DNA of 64,000 nucleotides from Faecalicatena faecalis (GTDB lineage: Bacteria; Bacillota; Clostridia; Lachnospirales; Lachnospiraceae). The position numbers and the translations under genes are program-made. The notes under the pieces are model-generated. The model had not been told where the DNA came from and made no database searches. It worked only from the letters and a program-made list of their open reading frames with translations. How positions within the stretch are numbered: the first letter of the stretch is position 1; the number at the start of each line of letters is the position of its first letter. The stretch lies in the NCBI RefSeq assembly GCF_012524165.2, contig NZ_JABACJ020000021.1, positions 38,494 to 102,493 on the forward strand. The letters are read 5' to 3'. This document shows, piece after piece, positions 27,480 to 35,637 of the stretch.

Positions 27480-27562
27480 TTTCATGCAAAGGGGAAATAG
27501 GAAGAAAAATGGGTAATAAAAAAACTACCGGAAACATAGACACCTACTTTCCCTGCATGAAA
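27480..27562 (-). terminator. Riboswitch expression platform: terminator and enclosing hairpin
   Basis: On the minus strand GGAAA (27548-27552) can pair with TTTCC (27530-27534), with inner TAG/CTA pairs, before a run of seven T (27518-27524): an intrinsic terminator. GGGAAA can instead pair with TTTCCC at the 3' side of aptamer stem P1, giving the antiterminator. A further arm, TTTCATGCA (27480-27488), pairs with TGCATGAAA (27554-27562). The arrangement predicts expression OFF when purine binds. Confidence 0.6.
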
Positions 27563-27570
27563 CACACGGG

Positions 27571-27637
27571 AAATTTATAGGCAGCTATTACGGTAGCTGG
27601 TAGAAACGCTCAACCAATTATGAGCATATATAAATTT
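27571..27637 (-). ncRNA. Purine riboswitch aptamer, guanine class
   Basis: The minus strand shows the purine aptamer layout. P1 is a perfect 9-bp helix (27629-27637 with 27571-27579). P2 is GCTCA/TGAGC with a TTGG-containing loop. The conserved TTTCTACC (27599-27606) lies in J2/3. P3 is CAGCT/AGCTG with an ACCGTAAT loop. J3/1 reads CCTAT, so the ligand-specifying base is C, as in guanine/hypoxanthine riboswitches, not U as in adenine ones. It precedes a purine permease, in agreement with the call. Confidence 0.85.
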
Positions 27638-27655
27638 ACATCCTGAAAATATTCA

Positions 27656-27661
27656 ATTATA
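27656..27661 (-). promoter_or_regulatory. -10 box of the riboswitch transcript
   Basis: TATAAT on the minus strand lies about 19 bases before P1 of the aptamer, which places transcription start just ahead of it. No good -35 is seen. The rest of 27662-27900 is AT-rich, without a gene. Confidence 0.5.
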
Positions 27662-27915
27662 CGGCTTTCTGAATCAAATCTTTAAATGATATTAATACTA
27701 TACACTATTTACCAAAAAAAAGCAATTAAAAAATAAAAAATTAGTAAATTTGCTGTGATTATTCAGCCATGTGGAAAAATCGATACGGTTTTGGCGTGGG
27801 ATCTTGCATAGCAGAATCGTTATAATTTAGGCAAAGGAGGAACCAGGATATCTTCTTTTGTATAAAAATTGATATTCAAGGTTTATTTATTTGTATATGT
27901 TCATTTTCCTGCGAT

Positions 27916-27924
27916 GCTATAATT
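27916..27924 (+). promoter_or_regulatory. Extended -10 promoter of the malEFG operon
   Basis: TGCTATAAT (TG-n-TATAAT) lies 48 bases before malE. No -35 at ideal spacing is present. A second TATAAT at 27821-27826, followed by AAAGGAGG, may be an alternative start. A clear catabolite-response element was not found. Confidence 0.5.
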
Positions 27925-27971
27925 CGAAACAGTGAAAACAAAGCCACTAAGTGAAGGAAAAGGAGAAGAAA

Positions 27972-29243
27972 ATGAAGAAGAAAGTTTTATCCATTTTTTT
28001 AGTAAGTGTAATGGCTGTATCCATGTTAGCAGGATGCGGTTCTGACAAGAAGGAGACCAAATCAGCAGATGAGGCAGCGAAGAGTGCAGGTTATGCAAAA
28101 GACGCAAAGCTGAAAGTATGGGGCTCTCAGGAAGACCAGGACATGCTTCAGGGAATCATCGAGGAATTTAAGAAGGAAAACCCGGAAGCAGAAGGTTGGA
28201 ACATTGAGACAGCAGTTGTCAGTGCAGCAGATGCCAAGAATGAAGTACTTAAAGACCCGACCGTTGCAGCAGACATCTTTGAATTTGCTTCTGACCAGAT
28301 TGCAGAGCTCCAGTCTGCGGGTGCACTTTACAGAATTACAAAAAATAAAGATGAGATTATTGCCAACAACGTGGAAAACTCAATTGATGCAGCAACGGTA
28401 GATGGAGAGATGTACGGATATCCAAACACATCCAACTCCTTCTTCATGTACTATGATAAGAGCAAGTATACCGAGGAAGAGGTGAAGAGTCTGGACACCA
28501 TGCTTGCAAAGGATCTGGGTGCAGGTGTAGCGAACTTTTCTATGGATCTTGACAATGGATGGTATACATCCTCATTCTTCTTCGGAGCTGGATGCACCTT
28601 ATTCGGTGAGGACGGAACAGATCCGAAGCAGTGTGATTTTAACAATGAGAAGGGTGTGCTCGTTGGCGACTATCTGTTAGACCTGTGTACAAATCCGAAG
28701 GTAAAGAACCAGGATGATGCACTCTTACTTGCAAGCTTCAAAGAAGGAAAACTGGGTGCCAGCCTGACAGGAACATGGAATGCGGCAGCTTTACAGGAAT
28801 CCTTAGGGGACAACTTTGGTGTTGCGACAGTGCCTTCATTTACTCTGGAGGACGGAACAATAGTATCTCCAAGCACAATCGTTAACTTTAACTTATATGG
28901 CGTAAACGCACAGACTAAGTATCCGGCAGAAGCAATGCTGCTTGCAGAGTACCTGACCAATGAAAAGAGTCAGAAGACACGTTTTGAGGTCAGAAATTCA
29001 GCTCCGACAAATAAAAAACTGGCAGCAGATACAGAGCTGTTAAGTACAAGCCCTGCTGTTGAGGTACTTTCCAAACAGATCGAGACTTCCACAGTTCAGC
29101 CGTCTATTCCACAGATCGCGAACTTCTGGAGCCCAATGGAAGCATTCGGACAGGACTGCATTGCAAAGGCTGTGACAAAGGACAATATGCAGGCAACAAT
29201 GGACACTATGGTAGAAGGTATTCTTTCTAAGCTGGGTGATTAA
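27972..29243 (+). CDS. malE: Maltodextrin-binding lipoprotein
   Basis: This 423-residue family 1 solute-binding protein begins with MKKKVLSIFLVSVMAVSMLAGC, a lipoprotein signal with lipobox LAGC. It has features of maltose/maltodextrin receptors (LKVWGSQEDQDMLQGIIEEF, GTWNAAALQES). It is followed directly by MalF and MalG and by five starch/glycogen enzymes, which supports a maltodextrin ligand. AAGGAG before the ATG at 27972 fixes the start over an upstream in-frame GTG. Confidence 0.9.
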   Translation: MKKKVLSIFLVSVMAVSMLAGCGSDKKETKSADEAAKSAGYAKDAKLKVWGSQEDQDMLQGIIEEFKKENPEAEGWNIETAVVSAADAKNEVLKDPTVAADIFEFASDQIAELQSAGALYRITKNKDEIIANNVENSIDAATVDGEMYGYPNTSNSFFMYYDKSKYTEEEVKSLDTMLAKDLGAGVANFSMDLDNGWYTSSFFFGAGCTLFGEDGTDPKQCDFNNEKGVLVGDYLLDLCTNPKVKNQDDALLLASFKEGKLGASLTGTWNAAALQESLGDNFGVATVPSFTLEDGTIVSPSTIVNFNLYGVNAQTKYPAEAMLLAEYLTNEKSQKTRFEVRNSAPTNKKLAADTELLSTSPAVEVLSKQIETSTVQPSIPQIANFWSPMEAFGQDCIAKAVTKDNMQATMDTMVEGILSKLGD

Positions 29244-29244
29244 T

Positions 29245-30627
29245 ATGAGTAAAAGCAAACCAAAAAAAATGGTGAAAAAGTCCGATGGGAATCTCCTTAA
29301 GAGAGTCATCAAAGAGGGAGATATCTGGACAAAAGTCTCAATGCTCATTATGGGAACCGCGAACTTACGCAGAAGGCAGATCGTAAAAGGTCTGCTCTTC
29401 CTGCTCTGTGAAGCCGCATTTATCTTCTATATGGCGGTAAACGGTGTGAATGCATTGAGCCATATGGCAACTCTGGGGACACAGACCCAGGGGTGGGTCT
29501 ATGATGAGAACTTAGGAATTGATGTTCTGGCCCAGGGAGACAACTCCATGCTCCTTCTGTTATATGGAGTGGTATGCCTTTTCGTGATCGTGCTTTTCGT
29601 ACTGTCCTGGAGAGCAAACTTAAAATCAGCCCTGGAAGTGCAGAAGCTTGAAAAGGAAGGAAAGAAGATTCCGGGATTTAAAGATGATGTAAAAGTTTAT
29701 CTGGATGCAAAATTCAACCGTACCATGCTGACACTTCCGATGATTGGAGTCATGGCATTCACGGTACTTCCGCTGGTATACATGATCCTGGTCGCATTTA
29801 CTAATTATGACAACGCACATCAGCCGCCGGGAAATCTGTTTACATGGATCGGATTGGACAACTTCGTAACAATCTTAGGATCAGGCAGTACGATTTCCAA
29901 GACCTTCTGGCCGATTCTGGGCTGGACGATCACATGGGCAGTATTTGCGACCGTGCTGAACTACATAGGCGGAATCCTGCTGGCACTTTTGATCAACAGG
30001 AAAGGCGTGAAATTCAAAGGATTTTGGAGGACGATCTTCGTATTATCCATTGCTATCCCGTCCTTTGTATCTCTTCTGATCATGAAGACGATGCTGCAGC
30101 CGGACGGCGCTGTGAATGTTCTGCTTAAGAGCTGGGGCGTAATTCAGGAGAGCATCCCGTTCCTGACCAATGCGACACTGGCAAAAGTGACGATTATTGT
30201 TGTCAACCTGTGGATCGGTATTCCATATACCATGCTGATCACCTCCGGTATTCTGATGAATATTCCGGCAGACTTATATGAGGCAGCGCGTGTGGACGGG
30301 GCAAATGCAAGAGTCATGTTCCGAAAGATCACGATGCCGTATGTTCTTTTTGTAACGACGCCGTATCTGATTACACAGTTTATTGGAAATATTAATAACT
30401 TCAATGTCATTTACCTGCTGTCTCAGGGAGGTCCATCCACTCTGGACTACTATCAGGCAGGAAAGACAGACCTGCTCGTTACCTGGCTGTACAAGCTGAC
30501 TGTAACAAGCAAGGACTACTGTTATGCATCGGCAATTGGTATCCTGGTATTTGTTATTTCCGCAGTCTTCTCCCTGATTACATACAGGAGAACATCTGCA
30601 TACAACAATGAGGAGGCGTTCCAATAA
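29245..30627 (+). CDS. malF: Maltodextrin ABC importer permease MalF
   Basis: This 460-residue CUT1 permease has a long N-terminal extension with two extra hydrophobic segments before the transport domain (as in MalF proteins) and the coupling loop EAARVDGANARVMFRKITMP. It starts immediately after the malE stop and shares a TAATG junction with malG. It pairs with MalG to form the channel. No MalK/MsmX ATPase is encoded in the cluster. Confidence 0.92.
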   Translation: MSKSKPKKMVKKSDGNLLKRVIKEGDIWTKVSMLIMGTANLRRRQIVKGLLFLLCEAAFIFYMAVNGVNALSHMATLGTQTQGWVYDENLGIDVLAQGDNSMLLLLYGVVCLFVIVLFVLSWRANLKSALEVQKLEKEGKKIPGFKDDVKVYLDAKFNRTMLTLPMIGVMAFTVLPLVYMILVAFTNYDNAHQPPGNLFTWIGLDNFVTILGSGSTISKTFWPILGWTITWAVFATVLNYIGGILLALLINRKGVKFKGFWRTIFVLSIAIPSFVSLLIMKTMLQPDGAVNVLLKSWGVIQESIPFLTNATLAKVTIIVVNLWIGIPYTMLITSGILMNIPADLYEAARVDGANARVMFRKITMPYVLFVTTPYLITQFIGNINNFNVIYLLSQGGPSTLDYYQAGKTDLLVTWLYKLTVTSKDYCYASAIGILVFVISAVFSLITYRRTSAYNNEEAFQ

Positions 30628-31487
30628 TGAAGAAAACAAAATCTATGTCAAGAAATAAAAAAATCAGGGACGTCGCTTCCTATGTAACGCTTACGGTGTT
30701 GTCGGTGATCTGGCTGATTCCGATCTTCTGGGTCGTGATGACATCCTTTAGAGAGGAGGGCGGTTCCTATACGTCCTACTTCTTCCCAAAGGGGCTGACA
30801 CTTGCAAACTATGTGAATCTGTTGACGGATAACAGTCAGTTCTATTTCTTAAAATGGTTCGGAAACACCTTATTTGTAGCAGTATTCAGTTGTCTGCTTT
30901 CCACATTTTTTGTGTTGTCTGTTTCCTATGTCATGTCCAGGATGCGTTTTAAGATGAGAAAGCCGATGATGAATGTGGCTTTGATTTTAGGAATGTTTCC
31001 GAGCTTTATGTCCATGATCGCGGTGTACTATATTTTGAAGGGCCTTGGAATTACACAGTCACTTGTGGCTCTGATTATGGTATACTCAGGAGGAGCAGGT
31101 CTTGGCTTTTTCATTGCAAAGGGATTTTTTGATACTCTGCCCAAATCATTGGACGAGGCGGCATATCTGGATGGAGCGACAAAGTTCCAGATTTTCAGGA
31201 AGATTACGCTGCCCTTATCTAAACCGATTATCGTATATACGGTCCTGACTTCTTTTATGGCACCGTGGATGGACTTTATTTTTGCCAGCGTCATTATGGG
31301 CGATAATTACAACAACTATACGGTCGCTCTGGGGCTGTTCAAGATGCTGGAGCGTGAATTTATCAATGACTACTATACACAATTTGCCGCAGGTTGCGTG
31401 CTGATCTCCATACCGATTGCGGCACTGTTCATCAGTATGCAGAAGTATTACGTGGAAGGCGTATCCGGCGGAGCAGTCAAAGGTTAG
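30627..31487 (+). CDS. malG: Maltodextrin ABC importer permease MalG
   Basis: This 286-residue permease has about six membrane helices and the coupling loop EAAYLDGATKFQIFRKITLP. It overlaps malF by one base, implying translational coupling. It is followed at once by an intrinsic terminator (31491-31525), so importer mRNA may end here while a fraction continues into the pullulanase gene. Confidence 0.92.
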   Translation: MKKTKSMSRNKKIRDVASYVTLTVLSVIWLIPIFWVVMTSFREEGGSYTSYFFPKGLTLANYVNLLTDNSQFYFLKWFGNTLFVAVFSCLLSTFFVLSVSYVMSRMRFKMRKPMMNVALILGMFPSFMSMIAVYYILKGLGITQSLVALIMVYSGGAGLGFFIAKGFFDTLPKSLDEAAYLDGATKFQIFRKITLPLSKPIIVYTVLTSFMAPWMDFIFASVIMGDNYNNYTVALGLFKMLEREFINDYYTQFAAGCVLISIPIAALFISMQKYYVEGVSGGAVKG

Positions 31488-31490
31488 CTA

Positions 31491-31525
31491 AAAATGGATA
31501 CATGGATAACGTGTATCCATTTTTT
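31491..31525 (+). terminator. Intrinsic terminator between malG and pulA
   Basis: AAAATGGATACA (31491-31502) pairs perfectly with TGTATCCATTTT (31512-31523), with a 9-base loop and a T-run. It can uncouple importer expression from the enzyme genes. No strong promoter was seen in 31526-31632, so partial read-through is likely. Confidence 0.8.
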
Positions 31526-31632
31526 CTACCCGGATATCGGCAGTCAAAAATCTTAAAAACGAGAGGGTTTAGCTGTCAGAGGATTTGGGTAACGTTCGTT
31601 TCATCAAATAAAACACCATGAGGAAATACAGC

Positions 31633-33606
31633 ATGAAAAAAAGAACAATCAAACAATGGAAGGAATATTATTCCAGTCCAGAATTTCAGGAAAATTGTAT
31701 AGATGAGAATGCGGACTTGGGGGCCATATGCGGGGAAGAAGGGACTTCTTTCCTGTTGTGGAGCCCGTGTGCAGAGTCTGTCACAATCAACTTGTATCAA
31801 GATGGTAGTACGTCAGAAGCATTTGCCACCTATCCGATGGAGAGAATGGAAAAAGGAGTCTGGAGGTATCAGACTGACGAAAATCTTAACAGGACCTACT
31901 ATGATTTTACACTTCTCATAGAGGGAGAGACAGTGATTTCGGCGGACCCTTATGCGAAGGCATGCGGGGTGAATGGCAGACGGAGCATGGCAGTGGATTT
32001 GAGCCAGACGAATCCCAAAGGCTGGGAGCAAGACCGGGCGCCGGAATATGACAGGGAACGAATCATTTACGAACTGCATGTCAAGGAGTTCTCCTGGGAC
32101 CCGGCAGGTGGTTTCCCGAAAGAGGACCGGGGAAGATACCGTGCCTTCTTACATACGGATACGACATTGAATGGGGATGGCATACATCCTACCGGGATTC
32201 CTTATCTGAAAGAACTTGGAATTACTCATGTGCAGCTAATGCCAGTCTATGACTATGGCTCTGTGGACGAGGCGGGAAAGGCGGACCAGTTCAACTGGGG
32301 ATACGATCCAATCAATTATAATGTGCCGGAGGGCTCTTATTCTTCTGACCCGGAGCATGGCGAGGTCCGTATCCGAGAACTGAAGGAGCTGATTTTATCC
32401 CTTCACAGGGCGGGATTTAGGGTCATCATGGATGTGGTCTATAACCATACCTATTCCCGGGATTCCTGGTTCCAGAGGACTGCGCCCTGGTACTTTTACC
32501 GTGCAGACGGCAGGGGGATTCCCTCCAACGGTTCTGCCTGCGGCAATGATGTAGCCAGTGAGCGTGCGATGTGCAGCAAATACATTCTGGAATCTATCCT
32601 ATATTGGACAGAGGAATACCATATAGACGGATTTCGGTTCGATCTGATGGGGCTGCTGGATGTAGAGCTAATGAACCGCATTCGCCGGGAACTGGATGTC
32701 CGGTATGGAAAAGGTGAGAAGATGGTCTTCGGGGAACCCTGGGCAGCAGCTAAGACCGCAATGGAATCCGGTGCATATCAGGCCCTAAAGAAGAATATGC
32801 ATCAGCTGGATGAAAATATTGGAATGTTTTCCGATGACACCAGAGATGCCATCAAAGGTTCTGTATTCGAGCTGGATGAACCTGGGTTCGTGAATGGCGG
32901 TGAGGGATTTGAGGATGCAGTTCTCAGCTGCGTGCAGGCATGGTGCCATAAGAGGACACCGAAGATCAAAGCACCGTCCCAGATCATCACCTATGTCTCT
33001 TCCCATGATAATCAGACACTCCGGGATAAACTGGCTGAGACGATTTTTGATGAGGCGCTGCTTGAAAAAGCATACCGCCTGGCAGCAGGTATCTATATGA
33101 CCTGCCAGGGCAACCTGTTCTTCCTCTCCGGGGAAGAGTTCGCAAGGACCAAGGACGGCATTGCAGACAGTTATAATTCTCCGATTGCAATTAACCGTCT
33201 GGACTGGACAAAGGCCTGGAAGGAGAAAGAACTGGTAGAGTACTATCAGGGGTTGATTTCTTTAAGAAAGCAGCTTCCGGGTCTGTGTGACAAATCAAAG
33301 GAAGCATGGAAACGGGTGCGCAGACAGTGGAAAAAGGAAGGAATTGTTGGGTTTGACCTGGATAATTCTTCCCCGTCCTTCGGTTCCCCGTGGAAAACTC
33401 TGCGGATTGTCTATAACAGCAGTAAAAAAGCAGAAGAAATTGCTCTGGGCAGAGGAGAATGGGAGATTCTGGCTGACGGAAAAAGCAGTATGCTATGGAA
33501 AGCTCAGGTCAAGGTAACTGAAAATGTGAAGGTGGAACCGGTCAGTATCCTGATTCTTGGAAACCGGGCAGATCAATCAAATAAGAAAGTGGAAACAGAA
33601 CGATGA
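31633..33606 (+). CDS. pulA: Type I pullulanase (GH13_14)
   Basis: This debranching enzyme of about 657 residues has an N-terminal CBM48-like domain (about 20-110) and a GH13 barrel. The pullulanase signature appears as FNWGYDP. Catalytic residues are D337 (GFRFD), E368 (VFGEP) and D459 (SSHD). It hydrolyses alpha-1,6 branches of imported maltodextrins or glycogen; no signal peptide is seen, so it is cytoplasmic. The ATG at 31633 has GAGGA upstream and is preferred to an ATG five codons earlier. The stop overlaps the next gene by 4 bases (ATGA). Confidence 0.92.
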   Translation: MKKRTIKQWKEYYSSPEFQENCIDENADLGAICGEEGTSFLLWSPCAESVTINLYQDGSTSEAFATYPMERMEKGVWRYQTDENLNRTYYDFTLLIEGETVISADPYAKACGVNGRRSMAVDLSQTNPKGWEQDRAPEYDRERIIYELHVKEFSWDPAGGFPKEDRGRYRAFLHTDTTLNGDGIHPTGIPYLKELGITHVQLMPVYDYGSVDEAGKADQFNWGYDPINYNVPEGSYSSDPEHGEVRIRELKELILSLHRAGFRVIMDVVYNHTYSRDSWFQRTAPWYFYRADGRGIPSNGSACGNDVASERAMCSKYILESILYWTEEYHIDGFRFDLMGLLDVELMNRIRRELDVRYGKGEKMVFGEPWAAAKTAMESGAYQALKKNMHQLDENIGMFSDDTRDAIKGSVFELDEPGFVNGGEGFEDAVLSCVQAWCHKRTPKIKAPSQIITYVSSHDNQTLRDKLAETIFDEALLEKAYRLAAGIYMTCQGNLFFLSGEEFARTKDGIADSYNSPIAINRLDWTKAWKEKELVEYYQGLISLRKQLPGLCDKSKEAWKRVRRQWKKEGIVGFDLDNSSPSFGSPWKTLRIVYNSSKKAEEIALGRGEWEILADGKSSMLWKAQVKVTENVKVEPVSILILGNRADQSNKKVETER

Positions 33607-35564
33607 AATGGATTTATGGAAAACATGACTGGAATACATTAGAGCGCGGTGAAGAGAACTGTTATCTCATGACCAACGGTCTGGGCGGCTTTTCCTCCAT
33701 GACCATGACAGGCGCGGCTGCCCGCAACGACCATGCTCTTTTAATGGCGTGCGTGCAGGCTCCAAACCACCGTTATAACCTGGTACACAGGCTAAAGGAG
33801 CAGGTCGTATTTGAGGATAGAAGACATGTGATTTCCACTCAGGAATTTGCAGACGGACACCGGGAAGAGGGATACCGCTGGCTGTCCTCCTTCACCTATG
33901 AAGAAACTCCAGTCTGGAAATATCAGATAGAAGGCGTCAGCATCAGGAAGGAAGCCGGATTAAAGCCTGGGGCAAATACAGCAGCACTCAGGTATGAGAT
34001 AGAAAATCGAGGGAAAGAACATTGCATGCTATGTGTTACTCCTTTTTACCAGTTTGTCCCCAAAGGCAGTGATATGGATGCGGGACAGGTGATCGAGAAA
34101 GAGGGAGAAGAGCTGAATCACAAAGCGAGACTGAAAAGCGGCAGTCTGACCTTATTTGTCAGGACAAATGGAGAGATTGAAGACATTTCTGAAATAAAGG
34201 AAACATATTATTATCGATATGATGCCTGCGATGGAAGGCGGGAGAACGGAACCGCGAAGGCAGTCCATGAAATTACTCTTTTCGTGGGACCGGGAGAACA
34301 GAAGACACTGGAAATCATGTTCGAGATGGAACCGTCCAAAGAGACGGCATCCGGGGTGATCGATGCTGTGAAGACCTTCCGAAGAGAATGGGAAAAACGT
34401 TCCGGGTTTACCTCTGAAATGGGGAAAACACTTGCAAAAAGTGCCTCCCAGTTTATTTCGAAACGGGAATCCACAGGGGGACTTACGATCCTCGCAGGAT
34501 ATCCATTCTTTGAAGACTGGGGAAGGGACACGATGATTGCACTTCCGGGATTATGTATTTCCACCGGGCAGTTTGAGACGGCAAAACAGATTTTAAGGAC
34601 ATTTGCAGTCAATGAAAGAAACGGCCTGATGCCGAATCTTTTCCCGGAAGGGGGCAATGAGCCGCTGTACAACACGGTGGATGCGGCACTTCTCTTTATC
34701 AATTGCGTATACCTGTATTATGAAGCCACAAAAGATCTGGAATTTGTAAAGGAAGTGTTCCCGGTCATGGAGCGGATCATAAACGGGTATCAAAACGGGA
34801 CCGAATTTGGCATCCGTATGGACGAAGACGGCCTGATCCGGGCAGGAGAAGGCCTGGCCCAGGTGACCTGGATGGATGTGCGTATCAGCGACATACTGCC
34901 CACGCCCCGGCACGGGAAGCCTGTGGAAATCAATGCCTACTGGTATAATGCACTGCGGATCATGGAGCAGTTCACCCGGCTGATAACGGGGGATGAGAAG
35001 ACGGTTACAGGATATTCGGCACTTGCAGAGAAGGTGAAGGACTCTTTCAGAGAAAAATTCTGGTCCGATAAAAACCAGTGCCTCAAGGATGTTCTCTCAG
35101 GAACCTCTGCAGATGAACAAATCAGATGCAACCAGATCTGGGCAGTTTCCATGCCTTTTACGATGTTAAACCGGGAAAAAGAGAAACAAATAGTAGAAAC
35201 TGTGTTTAAAAAGTTGTATACTCCATATGGGCTTCGTACACTGGATGAGGACGACAAAGAGTTCCATCCGTTTTATGAAGGACCTATGGAAGATAGGGAT
35301 ATGGCATACCATCAGGGGACTGTATGGACATTCCCGCTGGGCGGATATTATCTGGCCTATCTGAAAGTTCATAATGACAGCGAAGAGGCAAAACAGACAG
35401 TAAGAGAAGAACTTGAGGTCATGGAAAGTGCATTAAGGGAAGGCTGCATCGGACAGCTTCCGGAGATTTACGACGGACAGAATCCCACAGCGTCAAAGGG
35501 CTGTTTTGCACAGGCATGGAGTGTAGGCGAAATCCTCCGCGTATACGAAAAAATAGAAAAATAG
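33603..35564 (+). CDS. Glycogen debranching enzyme, amylo-alpha-1,6-glucosidase type
   Basis: This 653-residue protein matches the GDE family: an N-terminal domain (MTNGLGGFSSMTMTGAAARNDHALL) and a C-terminal alpha/alpha-barrel catalytic domain with the conserved FFEDWGRDTMIALPGL and NLFPEGG. It releases glucose from alpha-1,6 branch stubs left by phosphorylase. It is translationally coupled to the pullulanase gene by an ATGA overlap, so two different debranching activities are made together. Cytoplasmic. Confidence 0.88.
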   Translation: MKWIYGKHDWNTLERGEENCYLMTNGLGGFSSMTMTGAAARNDHALLMACVQAPNHRYNLVHRLKEQVVFEDRRHVISTQEFADGHREEGYRWLSSFTYEETPVWKYQIEGVSIRKEAGLKPGANTAALRYEIENRGKEHCMLCVTPFYQFVPKGSDMDAGQVIEKEGEELNHKARLKSGSLTLFVRTNGEIEDISEIKETYYYRYDACDGRRENGTAKAVHEITLFVGPGEQKTLEIMFEMEPSKETASGVIDAVKTFRREWEKRSGFTSEMGKTLAKSASQFISKRESTGGLTILAGYPFFEDWGRDTMIALPGLCISTGQFETAKQILRTFAVNERNGLMPNLFPEGGNEPLYNTVDAALLFINCVYLYYEATKDLEFVKEVFPVMERIINGYQNGTEFGIRMDEDGLIRAGEGLAQVTWMDVRISDILPTPRHGKPVEINAYWYNALRIMEQFTRLITGDEKTVTGYSALAEKVKDSFREKFWSDKNQCLKDVLSGTSADEQIRCNQIWAVSMPFTMLNREKEKQIVETVFKKLYTPYGLRTLDEDDKEFHPFYEGPMEDRDMAYHQGTVWTFPLGGYYLAYLKVHNDSEEAKQTVREELEVMESALREGCIGQLPEIYDGQNPTASKGCFAQAWSVGEILRVYEKIEK

Positions 35565-35588
35565 GATTCAGACGGCCGGATTGCACAG

Positions 35589-35605
35589 CCGCTTAAAAAA
35601 AGCGG
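35589..35605. repeat. Small hairpin between debranching enzyme and phosphorylase genes
   Basis: CCGCTT (35589-35594) pairs with AAGCGG (35600-35605) around an A-loop. It has no T-run. It is a possible mRNA stability element ahead of the phosphorylase ribosome site (GGAG at about 35628). Confidence 0.4.
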
Positions 35606-35637
35606 TGAAGCAGTGCGGCACATGAAAGGAGATTTTT

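Noticed and set aside
27765..27800. Catabolite-response element upstream of malE
   Set aside because: The sequence around 27771-27795 has a central CG and flanking A/G bases, but spacing does not fit the cre consensus.
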